Positions 41,818-48,877 of a stretch of 64,000 nucleotides of DNA are shown piece after piece. The position numbers were made by a program, and so were the translations under genes. The DNA comes from a virus. The stretch is from positions 1 through 64,000 of the IMG/VR virus record IMGVR_UViG_3300021438_000011, one strand, 5' to 3'. The notes beneath the pieces were generated by a model. That model did no database searches and was not told the DNA's origin. It saw only the letters and a list, made by a program, of their open reading frames with translations. Numbering within the stretch: the stretch's first letter is position 1; each line of letters begins with the position of its first letter.

Positions 41818-41846
41818 ATTATATCACAGGGATTTCGGTAAAGCAA
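41818..41846 (-). promoter_or_regulatory. sigma70 promoter whose extended -10 contains a stop codon
   Basis: On the minus strand: TTGCTT (41846-41841), 17-base spacer, TATAAT (41823-41818) preceded by TGA. That TGA (41826-41824) is the stop codon of the DUF5664-like gene. It drives the 139-residue gene and nrdA. Confidence 0.65.
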
Positions 41847-42405
41847 GGTCTTTCTGCAGCTCAGGGTTATACATAAACTCTAGCAAGAACATCGCATTAA
41901 CGGCTACAGCAGACATATGACTGATAGTTGGGTCACTGCTATCTACGTCATAGATTTCACCCCTTCTAATGGCCTCAAAATGCCTCATAAGGGCATCCAT
42001 ATAACGTTGCTCTGCACCTTCTACTTTCTGCCAGTTGTTTCGCTCTTTATATTTTTTCAAACCTTCTGTTAAATTACGTGCAACTTGCTGTAATGCATAC
42101 GGAGGTACTAATGTATATTGCAACTTACCTTGGTCGTATTTAGTACCCGGAACTTGAGTATTAATTTCTCCGTTTTCCCACTCTTTGATTTCTTGTGTAA
42201 TTGATTTCATATCTTCCTTTCTTAACCAGAATATTTTATTCTCAAAACAATAATATTCTTCTTGCATACGCTCACAATCTGAACCATTAAAAGCACATGT
42301 ATTATTTCCACAACTATGATCTGGGTCTTTGAATGCTTCGTACTTTACATTCTCATCGATGGTAATATCGTGTACGATACTCTTAATATGTGTCAAAACC
42401 ATTCT
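41824..42405 (-). CDS. dATP/dGTP diphosphohydrolase N-terminal-like (DUF5664) with Cys-rich N-terminal module
   Basis: From ATG 42405 the protein has 193 residues. Residues about 30-60 carry a Cys-rich segment (CGNNTC, CERMQEEYYC) of the kind found as separate small phage proteins. From about 80 a DUF5664-like domain runs: VPGTKYDQGKLQYTLVPPYA, then ALMRHFEAIRRGE and ISHMSAVAVNAMFLLEF. A second in-frame ATG at 42210 with AAAGGAAG could make the second domain alone. A role in purine dNTP hydrolysis is suggested by the family name, not shown here. Confidence 0.7.
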   Translation of the reverse strand, partial: RMVLTHIKSIVHDITIDENVKYEAFKDPDHSCGNNTCAFNGSDCERMQEEYYCFENKIFWLRKEDMKSITQEIKEWENGEINTQVPGTKYDQGKLQYTLVPPYALQQVARNLTEGLKKYKERNNWQKVEGAEQRYMDALMRHFEAIRRGEIYDVDSSDPTISHMSAVAVNAMFLLEFMYNPELQKDLALPKSL

Positions 42406-42886
42406 CCAATAGTTCCTTAGGAATGCAATTAGATAGATCGTTGGATTCAAAATCAATCGGTTTCATAACCTTATCGTGCATATTCTTAATGACAAATAAG
42501 TCATATAAAGAATTATATTCTACCATAACCATAATACCATCTGCTTCGTACATTTGAGCAGTTTGAATTGCAGTCAGTTCTTTAGCAGGGAATTTGGTCA
42601 GGTTATTATAAGCAGTGTCTCGCATTGCTTTGTTCATATCTACTCCAAGATGTTCAAGCTTTTGAGCCAATCCTAATGCAGTGACTAAAACATCAACTAC
42701 ACCGTCCACAACTTCTTTAGCGTTGTTCTTATCGATACCTTTTTCTTTAATCTCTTTGGTTTCTTCATAGATTAACTTATACTGAAAGTCGATATCTTTC
42801 AAAGTAGTTAGATCGTGCTTACCTGCGATCTCATTGAAGGCATAGCAATCCATTTGAAAATCTGAAATATTGTAGGTACTAATCAT
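42383..42886 (-). CDS. MazG-like nucleotide pyrophosphohydrolase
   Basis: The 167-residue protein has the all-alpha NTP pyrophosphatase motifs: YEETKEIKE near 39-47 (E-E-x-x-E) and EVVDGVVDVLV near 58-68 (E-x-x-D). These coordinate magnesium to hydrolyse dNTPs or signalling nucleotides. It overlaps the next gene by 23 bases and the upstream gene by an ATGA. Confidence 0.82.
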   Translation of the reverse strand: MISTYNISDFQMDCYAFNEIAGKHDLTTLKDIDFQYKLIYEETKEIKEKGIDKNNAKEVVDGVVDVLVTALGLAQKLEHLGVDMNKAMRDTAYNNLTKFPAKELTAIQTAQMYEADGIMVMVEYNSLYDLFVIKNMHDKVMKPIDFESNDLSNCIPKELLENGFDTY

Positions 42887-43050
42887 AGGTCTTCCTTTTT
42901 AATGTCTTTAATTGAGATGATATCAGAAATTGCATCTTCCATTGATTGTTTCAGATAGACCAACCAATACAACGGCAAGGCTAGTAGCCAAACAAGATAC
43001 ACGATGAATTTTAGATTACGACTAACCAGCCATTTAACCCAAGGTTGCAT
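42883..43050 (-). CDS. small membrane protein (55 aa)
   Basis: The 55-residue frame starts at ATG 43050 with AAGGAG upstream and ends in an ATGA overlap with the MazG-like gene. Residues 13-33 form one membrane helix (LKFIVYLVWLLALPLYWLV) after a basic N-terminus; the tail is charged (EDAISDIISIKDIKKEDL). Function unknown. It lies directly after a promoter and hairpin pair. Confidence 0.7.
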   Translation of the reverse strand: MQPWVKWLVSRNLKFIVYLVWLLALPLYWLVYLKQSMEDAISDIISIKDIKKEDL

Positions 43051-43071
43051 AAGAAGCTCCTTTCAAGAGAC

Positions 43072-43097
43072 AAAAAATCCCCGGTTATTAGCCGGGG
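43072..43097 (-). terminator. terminator-like hairpin between promoter and small membrane gene
   Basis: On the minus strand CCCCGG pairs with CCGGGG (plus 43079-43084 and 43092-43097) with a 7-base loop, followed by ATTTTTTG. It lies about 35 nt downstream of the promoter at 43137 and 22 nt upstream of the next ATG. Confidence 0.8.
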
Positions 43098-43136
43098 TGT
43101 TAATTTAAATTGTTATTAACGAAGTGCTGTTACGCT

Positions 43137-43166
43137 ATTATAACACAGATTGCATTATGCAAGCAA
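43137..43166 (-). promoter_or_regulatory. extended -10 sigma70 promoter at 3' end of exonuclease gene
   Basis: On the minus strand: TTGCTT (43166-43161), 18-base spacer, TATAAT (43142-43137) preceded by TGT. The -35 box lies in the last codons of the exonuclease. It drives the small membrane, MazG-like and DUF5664-like genes past the hairpin at 43072-43097. Confidence 0.7.
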
Positions 43167-44102
43167 GCTATTTCGCTTTTCTTTACTGGTAATTGACTTG
43201 CGATGACGATGAACTGCACCGCACTCATTACAGCGAACTTCTTCAAATACGTTCAAAGAAGTCTCAGTAGTTCGACCAGTGAATTCTACATCAGAACTAC
43301 CGCATACACGGCATCGAGTCAAATTATCGTCAAAATAAAGAGCAGCATTGAAGTCTGAACCAGCACGACCTAGTTGTCGAGTACGCAAGTATACATCATA
43401 CAGTAGATCAACGTCTTGTTCACAGTACGTTACCATGTCTTCCATAGCTTGTACATCACCTTCTTGCACTCTACGCCATAGTGAGATACCTCCAGTTGAA
43501 ATCTTACGACCTAAGCCGAAGAACTCCCCAATAGCATCTAAACGATTGCTAGGCAGCTTTAAGTATTTCTTGACGAGTTGTAGTGTGTCTAGTACTTTAA
43601 CCTGAGGCAGTGGAGGGAAACCACTGGCAATAGCACGAGTCTGTACAACTTTATGATCAAATCCTTGAGAGTTATGAGCTAGTACAGCGTCAGCTTCTTC
43701 ATAGAGTTCAAACAGTTTAGCTACAATGCGACTATCGTCTTTCTCAGCTACTTCAGTTGGTGTCAAGAAGATACGATGTGTTTCATATTCTCCTAACCAG
43801 CGCCAGCAAGCACAAAGAATCCAACCACCATTATCTAAGATGTTATCTTGAGATAGGTTAACTTTGAATCGACCGAACGTTAAAGCTGTAGCTGCTGCAG
43901 TCTCTGTATCGAACACTAAAATCTTTGGTCCAGTCTTCTTAAAAGCTACGTCACGAGGATCGTATTGTAACTGTCGATCACGTTGCAAGAGGTCATTGAC
44001 ACCTGATTTACTGATGTTCAAAGCATTTGCAATAGCTCTGGAAGAGAAACCTTCAAACTTCATTTGTAGGATTTTATCAATTGTCTCATCTGTATATTTC
44101 AT
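43155..44102 (-). CDS. DnaQ-like 3'-5' exonuclease fused to HTH and zinc ribbon
   Basis: The 315-residue protein has an N-terminal helix-turn-helix (about 15-42, FSSRAIANALNISKSGVNDL), a DnaQ-like RNase H exonuclease with FDTET at 64-68 (DxE), HNSQGFDHKVV (D) and YCEQDVDLLYDVY (D), then a C-terminal four-cysteine zinc ribbon (CRVCGSS, CNECGAV). DEDD exonucleases degrade DNA or RNA from the 3' end. The added HTH and ribbon suggest a sequence- or structure-guided nuclease rather than simple proofreading; the DNA polymerase already has its own exonuclease. Confidence 0.82.
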   Translation of the reverse strand: MKYTDETIDKILQMKFEGFSSRAIANALNISKSGVNDLLQRDRQLQYDPRDVAFKKTGPKILVFDTETAAATALTFGRFKVNLSQDNILDNGGWILCACWRWLGEYETHRIFLTPTEVAEKDDSRIVAKLFELYEEADAVLAHNSQGFDHKVVQTRAIASGFPPLPQVKVLDTLQLVKKYLKLPSNRLDAIGEFFGLGRKISTGGISLWRRVQEGDVQAMEDMVTYCEQDVDLLYDVYLRTRQLGRAGSDFNAALYFDDNLTRCRVCGSSDVEFTGRTTETSLNVFEEVRCNECGAVHRHRKSITSKEKRNSLLA

Positions 44103-44281
44103 AGGTTTCCTTCTGTTACTGTTGCATCTTCTTTAGCAATCCAATTTAAACAATTGAACTGACCATCACGTTCTCTACTCCAATAAGCTTTATCGTCAAT
44201 GAACTCTACATTGAATTCTTCACCGACATGCTTAGAGTACCAGAGAATTGGATTGTGGCATTTAATTACTTTAATTTTCAT
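44099..44281 (-). CDS. hypothetical protein (60 aa)
   Basis: The 60-residue protein starts at ATG 44281 (TGATG with the upstream gene) and ends in an ATGA overlap with the exonuclease. It has WYSKHVGEEFNVEFIDDKAY and an aromatic SH3-like pattern, common in small phage proteins of this type. Function unknown. Confidence 0.65.
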   Translation of the reverse strand: MKIKVIKCHNPILWYSKHVGEEFNVEFIDDKAYWSRERDGQFNCLNWIAKEDATVTEGNL

Positions 44282-44781
44282 CAAGCATCCTTTGCTGAGT
44301 TGATAAGAAAGCAGATTGTATCATAACTGTACTTGCGTGTCAATATAGCTTTCTGAAATGCTTTCTTGCGTTCTGTTCCATTCTTACAACTATGTTGATC
44401 TAAAGCTACTAGTACAAAATCTTTTTGTGATTCTTTTAGCTTATTAAACATAGTGTTAACTTTTTTAATCCAACCGGGATGTCGCCAACGCCGATCTGGT
44501 TGTCTTTCGATGTACTCAGCGCACTTACGTAAGAACTCAGGTAAACCATCTGGATACCAATACAGGTATCTTACCGCTAAGTTCTCTAACTTACCTAAGG
44601 CTGCGTTTGCTTGCTTATGTGCTGCACCTCGTACAAGCTGTTCATCGTCGTGCTTGTGATCTAGTGCAAAATTATTACTAGCAGTTGGTATTCCTGTAAT
44701 TGCACATAAGCCTTGCTGTTCTTTGATAAGTTGTTCACGCACTGTCTTTACATCAGCTGTATTGTATAGATCAATTGTCAT
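44281..44781 (-). CDS. recombination endonuclease VII-like
   Basis: The 166-residue protein has LIKEQQGLCAITGIP and NFALDHKHDDEQLVRGAAHK near 20-57, the endonuclease VII core (DHxHxxxxVRG) without the usual second CxxC pair, followed by ANAALGKLENL. Endonuclease VII resolves branched DNA before packaging. It sits in the replication operon between the 5'-3' exonuclease and DnaQ-like gene, so it is likely a core phage gene rather than a homing insert. Confidence 0.8.
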   Translation of the reverse strand: MTIDLYNTADVKTVREQLIKEQQGLCAITGIPTASNNFALDHKHDDEQLVRGAAHKQANAALGKLENLAVRYLYWYPDGLPEFLRKCAEYIERQPDRRWRHPGWIKKVNTMFNKLKESQKDFVLVALDQHSCKNGTERKKAFQKAILTRKYSYDTICFLINSAKDA

Positions 44782-45751
44782 ATAAATTCACACCTCTTTC
44801 CATTGCAAACTGCATAAAGCTGCTAGGATCATCCCAACTGCGTTTCATGTAAGCACAATCCCAATACAACTGCAATAGATCGTCCCACTCGGATTCATGC
44901 TCTGTGCCATGAACATCTGTATAAACTACAGGATTGGGGTATAGACGCTTGTATTCGCTGATGAGCACCTCCAGTACTGCCTTCTCTGTATTAGCCTCTT
45001 CTAGCGCCTTTACAGCCTTCATAGGCCCGTACTTGAGTTCAGACAGATGGTAGCCACAATAAGTATCGGCTGTATCTCCTACAAGAGTTTGATAAGCTAG
45101 GAACTTTAAACCATCACCTTTTACAGTAGTCTTTTCTTTCCAGAGAGTACCAACGTCAGGGATAAGCTTAGATTCCCAAGGGTCTTTATCCCAATTGAGT
45201 ACTTCGATACCTTGCGACTGTTGAGCATCTTTATCCACTGATACCAAGATAGGATAATTACCTTTGGCTTTCTCTTCGTAGGCTCTGATCGTTACAACAT
45301 CATCTACTTCTAGTTCTTTTACCAATTGAGCTTTGTACTTTGTCATTAAGTACTTTCTAGCTTCTTGTAATTGTAGTGGCTTTAGTAGATCATCTCGTTT
45401 GTCTTTATATGGAGTAGGTAATGCTAACTTATGTCTGAATGTCTTACCTGTACCTAAATACAATTCTACTCTATCTGCCCATGTATGCTCTTTTAAACCC
45501 TCTAAGATACCTTTTATGTTCTTTAAAGCAATCTCTACAGATGCTGCAGTCTGTACGTCTTCAATCTCGTAGTCTTCTGCTTTAAATTCAATATCCTTTT
45601 CTTTTAGGAAAGTCTTTAGTTCTGTCCTTGTCTTGAAGATTTTCTCTTTACTTGATTTTATATGCTTGGCAATGATAGTTCGTTTCTCATTCGCAGCTGC
45701 ATATCTGTACGCAATCAAATCAGCGTCAATGATTAGCACTCGTTCATTCAT
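44771..45751 (-). CDS. 5'-3' exonuclease (T7 gp6-like)
   Basis: The 326-residue protein begins VLIIDADLIAYRYA with the first catalytic Asp, and has ELEVDDVVTIRAYE near 145-158 and VSVDKDAQQSQGIEVLNWD near 168-186 with further metal-binding Asp residues, then LVGDTADTYCG. This is the PIN/FEN-type exonuclease used by T7-like phages to remove primers and degrade host DNA. The hairpin at 45771-45794 lies in front of it. Confidence 0.85.
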   Translation of the reverse strand: MNERVLIIDADLIAYRYAAANEKRTIIAKHIKSSKEKIFKTRTELKTFLKEKDIEFKAEDYEIEDVQTAASVEIALKNIKGILEGLKEHTWADRVELYLGTGKTFRHKLALPTPYKDKRDDLLKPLQLQEARKYLMTKYKAQLVKELEVDDVVTIRAYEEKAKGNYPILVSVDKDAQQSQGIEVLNWDKDPWESKLIPDVGTLWKEKTTVKGDGLKFLAYQTLVGDTADTYCGYHLSELKYGPMKAVKALEEANTEKAVLEVLISEYKRLYPNPVVYTDVHGTEHESEWDDLLQLYWDCAYMKRSWDDPSSFMQFAMERGVNLYDN

Positions 45752-45761
45752 AGTGTCCCTT

Positions 45762-45794
45762 AAAAGAAAAACCCGTAAGCTTTCACCTACGGGT
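45762..45794 (-). terminator. leftward terminator-like hairpin before exonuclease gene
   Basis: On the minus strand ACCCGTA pairs with TACGGGT (plus 45771-45777 and 45788-45794), followed by TTTTTCTTTT. No clear promoter lies between it and ATG 45751, so it probably lowers expression of the downstream genes. Confidence 0.75.
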
Positions 45795-45804
45795 CTTATT
45801 TTGA

Positions 45805-46023
45805 TTAGCTACGTGCGATTTGGATAGCTTCTAGAGTAGATTCTGATTTTTCGATTAGTTCATCTACTTGACCTTTAACTACTGCTTTTGCTACAGCACT
45901 GAGAATCGCAGGGTTTAGACCAGAAGCTTTAGCCTCGTCTTTTACCTCTTTGATTTCTTCAGCAAGTGATTGCTCTTGTGTGTATAGTTTTACCAGTTTT
46001 GAAATTGCTTCTTTACTTTGCAT
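45805..46023 (-). CDS. hypothetical helical protein (72 aa)
   Basis: The 72-residue protein is helical and charged (KLYTQEQSLAEEIKEVKDEA) with no known domain. It follows the 69-residue membrane protein within one base and lies before a terminator-like hairpin. Confidence 0.65.
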   Translation of the reverse strand: MQSKEAISKLVKLYTQEQSLAEEIKEVKDEAKASGLNPAILSAVAKAVVKGQVDELIEKSESTLEAIQIARS

Positions 46024-46233
46024 TTAGCTTCCTTTTGTTAGATTGGGTTTGTACATCCATGTTAGGTTCATTACGACTACAGCTAACCAGCTATAGAAAG
46101 TGTAAGGAATACTTAGCACAGGAAACAATGTGTTGAGTGACCAGATAATTGCCAATGGACCGAAAGCGATCAACAGACCTGCAAAAGTCAGTACAAAAAG
46201 AACGGTAAGAATGTCTTTTGTGGTTTTTGTCAT
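46024..46233 (-). CDS. small membrane protein (69 aa)
   Basis: The 69-residue protein has two membrane helices, about 8-30 (ILTVLFVLTFAGLLIAFGPL) and 40-60. A TAAATTC gap and hairpin separate it from the SSB gene. Function unknown; possibly superinfection exclusion or membrane attachment. Confidence 0.65.
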   Translation of the reverse strand: MTKTTKDILTVLFVLTFAGLLIAFGPLAIIWSLNTLFPVLSIPYTFYSWLAVVVMNLTWMYKPNLTKGS

Positions 46234-46257
46234 TAAATTCTCCTAGGGGTTAAAGGA

Positions 46258-46271
46258 GGGGCCGAAGCCCC
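46258..46271 (-). terminator. UUCG hairpin after SSB gene
   Basis: On the minus strand GGGGC pairs with GCCCC around a UUCG loop (plus 46258-46271). Only a weak U tract follows, so it may be an RNA 3'-end stabiliser or partial terminator. Confidence 0.5.
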
Positions 46272-46276
46272 TATGA

Positions 46277-46912
46277 TTAAAATGGCGAGTCTTCTTCAGC
46301 TTCGTCTTTGGCAGGAGCAGCCTTAGCTTTTGGCTTTGCTTTTTCCTTTGGAGCATCTTCTGCTTGAGCTTCTGCACCATCACCGAATTCGTCACCGGGA
46401 ACGTATGCAGCACTTTCGTCAGCTACGTACTCGATCATATCGGTAACAAGGACGTTCTTTAGATATAAAGAACTATTGCCGTTAGTACGAGTGAACACAT
46501 CAATACTGATTGAACCCATAGAACCATTTGCAGGTAGCTTAGTGCGAGTAACATCTACCAAGGTATTCTTGACTTTCTCAAATACTTTAGGTTGATACAG
46601 TTCTGGAACTGGCTTGCCAGTTTTACCAAGTTGAGTTGACTTACGCAAGGTAACAACCCAAATATTCTTACCGGCATCTTCTGGAGGTGCTACTTTGTAG
46701 ACTTCTTCGAAATCATCTTTCTTGACTTTCTTCAAAGAAACTTTAGCATCGATCTTCTTAGCATAAGCTTCGAACTCGTCTACTGTGTCTTCATCAGTTA
46801 GTGCAATAGACGCTTTCCATTCGTCTGGTTTAGGGTCTTCACCAGCTTTAACATAAGCCTTGACTGGCTTGTTAAGTTGGACATATAGAAGCATACCTGT
46901 TAATTTATTCAT
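46277..46912 (-). CDS. single-stranded DNA-binding protein (T7 gp2.5-like)
   Basis: The 211-residue protein has an OB-like beta core over residues 1-150 and a long linker rich in Ala, Lys and Pro followed by the acidic tip EAEEDSPF, the tail used by SSBs to contact polymerase and helicase. Its own consensus promoter lies at 47001-47029. It belongs to the replication operon. Confidence 0.8.
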   Translation of the reverse strand: MNKLTGMLLYVQLNKPVKAYVKAGEDPKPDEWKASIALTDEDTVDEFEAYAKKIDAKVSLKKVKKDDFEEVYKVAPPEDAGKNIWVVTLRKSTQLGKTGKPVPELYQPKVFEKVKNTLVDVTRTKLPANGSMGSISIDVFTRTNGNSSLYLKNVLVTDMIEYVADESAAYVPGDEFGDGAEAQAEDAPKEKAKPKAKAAPAKDEAEEDSPF

Positions 46913-47000
46913 ATCTTTTCCTTTCTAGGACTGATTTACTTACGGACTAAAATGTGCGATTATTGAAATGCACGACTATGTAACTTTCGCTACAATTGCT

Positions 47001-47029
47001 ATTATATCAAAAAGGATTCACCTTGTCAA
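47001..47029 (-). promoter_or_regulatory. near-perfect sigma70 promoter for SSB operon
   Basis: On the minus strand: TTGACA (47029-47024), 17-base spacer, TATAAT (47006-47001) preceded by TGA. Both boxes are consensus. The leader contains TGTAGC-GAAA-GTTACA, a stem with GAAA tetraloop, before the SSB start at 46912. Confidence 0.9.
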
Positions 47030-47039
47030 TATAATTCTT

Positions 47040-47130
47040 TGGTGGACAACAATGGGAATCTAACCCACTTCTCCCTCCTATGCTATTAGGAAGTTTCATA
47101 CCAGCATCAGGTAATTGACACATCATGTCC
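47040..47130 (-). tRNA. class II tRNA-like sequence, identity uncertain
   Basis: On the minus strand GGACA pairs with TGTCC before A and an encoded CCA (47042-47040), and the T arm GTGGG TTAGATT CCCAT is paired. Length (91) fits a class II tRNA. The D arm lacks the usual GG and I could not place a 7-base anticodon loop with U33; acceptor pairs 6 and 7 mismatch. It lies 5 bases after tRNA-Met. It is probably a decayed tRNA. Confidence 0.35.
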
Positions 47131-47135
47131 ATGTC

Positions 47136-47211
47136 TGGTGCGACAGGAGGGAGTCGAACCCCCGACCAAGGCATTATGAGTACCCTGCTCTAACCGTTGA
47201 GCTACTGTCGC
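47136..47211 (-). tRNA. tRNA-Met (CAU), or Ile2 if lysidine-modified
   Basis: On the minus strand acceptor GCGACAG pairs with CTGTCGC, discriminator A, encoded CCA. The D arm GCTC AACGGTTA GAGC, the anticodon stem GGGTA/TGCCT with loop CTCATAA, and the T arm GGGGG TTCGACT CCCTC are all standard. The stop codon of the upstream protein gene lies inside its 5' end. Confidence 0.88.
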
Positions 47212-47714
47212 AAATCTATTTCGGTTGCGCTTGTCACCGGAACTTGTCTTACGTATTCGTTATCAGCTTTTCTATTTGCCCAAAGCTTTAACTCATGTTG
47301 TAAGATAATTGAATCCCTGATGATTACTGCACGATTGCATTGCTTATTTAGTTGTACATAGTAAGCAACGCAGTTATTGGAAACTTGAAATGGAATTTTA
47401 TCATAAAACTCCTGATCGTGCCGCCATTGGTAATCTTTTCTTTCGATGCAGTTGATTTCTTTGAACGGAAACGCTGTATCTTCTTTCCAGTTACCATGCC
47501 TTACCTCAAGTTCCCAACAAAAGTGAACCTTATTATTTTCATCCAGAGTCAGCAAATCGATGCCATACTTATTCGGATTCTCAATAGTTTTATACTTTTG
47601 TATCTTCTTGTTGAGGTAAGTTAACATAGCAGTTTTACCTGCTACGTCATAGATAGCATGTTCGGATGCATCGAACTGTTTTAAAGTTCCCTGCATCTTA
47701 CGACTATTACTCAT
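47202..47714 (-). CDS. PD-(D/E)XK nuclease-like protein ending inside tRNA-Met
   Basis: ATG 47714 overlaps the stop of the upstream gene; upstream in-frame codons lie inside that gene and look non-coding. The 170-residue protein has GIDLLTLDENN (Asp53) and CWELEVRHGNW (Glu68, Glu70, then V-R) as in PD-(D/E)XK nucleases, with Arg replacing the usual Lys. Its stop TAG is formed by bases 8-10 of tRNA-Met. Nuclease function is inference. Confidence 0.65.
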   Translation of the reverse strand: MSNSRKMQGTLKQFDASEHAIYDVAGKTAMLTYLNKKIQKYKTIENPNKYGIDLLTLDENNKVHFCWELEVRHGNWKEDTAFPFKEINCIERKDYQWRHDQEFYDKIPFQVSNNCVAYYVQLNKQCNRAVIIRDSIILQHELKLWANRKADNEYVRQVPVTSATEIDLRQ

Positions 47715-48021
47715 AAACAGTAATTGTCCTTTCTTGTGGAGATACGATTTTAAATCCTTGATATTCTGAACCGTAATGCGATGCATACCAACCAAAGAAT
47801 TTAACATAAACAATGTCAGAATCTTTAGTAAATTTCCATACATACCAGTACTCTGATCCTTGATCTTCACCACCATATTCCTCAACAGTATTAGTTGAGA
47901 TTCCTTCCTTCTCGAATACGTCTTTGCACTGGAATGGAACATAACCTTCCATCATACCTTCTGGAATACTAGCATCTGAATTCAGAATACTAGTAATTTT
48001 AGTTTGCAATTCAATTGACAT
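47707..48021 (-). CDS. paralogous family protein 1 (104 aa)
   Basis: The 104-residue protein contains YGGEDQGSEYW at about 49-59 and FGWYASHYGSEYQGF with an ITVYE end. The same pattern recurs in the next two upstream genes (48031 and 48386), so three tandem paralogs are present. Many aromatic residues suggest a small beta-barrel. Function unknown. Confidence 0.8.
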   Translation of the reverse strand: MSIELQTKITSILNSDASIPEGMMEGYVPFQCKDVFEKEGISTNTVEEYGGEDQGSEYWYVWKFTKDSDIVYVKFFGWYASHYGSEYQGFKIVSPQERTITVYE

Positions 48022-48030
48022 ATTAACTCC

Positions 48031-48375
48031 TTATTTCTTTTCAAATACAGTAACTGTTTTCTCTACAGCTTTTACTTCAAAGAACTCTTCAAACGTAGAG
48101 CCATCATAAGAAGCATACCATCCATCAAACTGGATGAATACTACTTCAGAGCCATCTGAGAATGAATACACAGACCAATAATCACTACCTTGATCTTCAC
48201 CACCATAACGGTCTACAAGTTTAAAAGTAATGCCAGCTTCAGTCAACTGTTTACGAAAATCTGTGATCTTTTCTGAATCCCAACGAGTGTCTTCATCAAG
48301 TTCACCATGAAACATTTCATTGATGATATCTTTGTCATTAGTGTGCAATAGTTCAAAAACTTTATTTTTAAGCAT
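48031..48375 (-). CDS. paralogous family protein 2 (114 aa)
   Basis: The 114-residue protein contains YGGEDQGSDYWSVYSF at about 59-74 and FDGWYASYDGSTFEEF, ending TVTVFEKK. It is closest to the 104-residue neighbour, and the two are 9 bases apart. No known domain. Confidence 0.8.
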   Translation of the reverse strand: MLKNKVFELLHTNDKDIINEMFHGELDEDTRWDSEKITDFRKQLTEAGITFKLVDRYGGEDQGSDYWSVYSFSDGSEVVFIQFDGWYASYDGSTFEEFFEVKAVEKTVTVFEKK

Positions 48376-48385
48376 GTTATTCCTT

Positions 48386-48877
48386 TCAAGGGTTATATGC
48401 AGTAAACACTGTGCAAATAATTTCTTTTGGTTTTACAAAAGTCCAGCCACTGTATTCATTACCATTATAAGATGAATAGGTGCAGTTGACTTGCACATAT
48501 CCTTTCACTTCTGTACCTTCAAGAACTGCAAATACAGTAGATACAGGATATTCACTCAGATCAAAATCATCAATATTATTTGATGTATTTCGGTACAGCT
48601 CATTATCAAAGGTGGCAGAATTATAAACTAAAGATAAATTCTGATCTTTAAGAAAATCATTGATAGAACTTAGATATGAACTGTCTACTTGATAACCACT
48701 CATACCTTCTGCAATTTTATGTGTACGCCCATTCACATAAGCAGCAAAGCTTGTTTTAAAGCGTTGGTTCCAAGGTAGTTTACTACGCAGTTCTTTGATC
48801 TTATCTTGAGCTTCTTTCTGAATTTGAGCAATCTGCTGCTCTACTGTCAGCTCTGTTATAGCTTTAGTTCGTGCCAT
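48386..48877 (-). CDS. paralogous family protein 3 with coiled-coil N-terminus (163 aa)
   Basis: ATG 48877 is used because AAAGGAAC lies just upstream; earlier in-frame codons overlap the previous gene. Residues 10-35 form a charged coiled coil (EQQIAQIQKEAQDKIKELRS). The C-terminus VNCTYSSYNGNEYSGW and TVFTAYN repeats the motif of the two downstream paralogs, but the YGGEDQGS motif is missing. It is probably a diverged member. Confidence 0.75.
   Translation of the reverse strand: MARTKAITELTVEQQIAQIQKEAQDKIKELRSKLPWNQRFKTSFAAYVNGRTHKIAEGMSGYQVDSSYLSSINDFLKDQNLSLVYNSATFDNELYRNTSNNIDDFDLSEYPVSTVFAVLEGTEVKGYVQVNCTYSSYNGNEYSGWTFVKPKEIICTVFTAYNP

Noticed and set aside
45762-45830. Fifth promoter-hairpin pair before the exonuclease gene
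   Set aside because: The hairpin and U tract are clear, but no credible promoter precedes it; treated as an ordinary or attenuating terminator.
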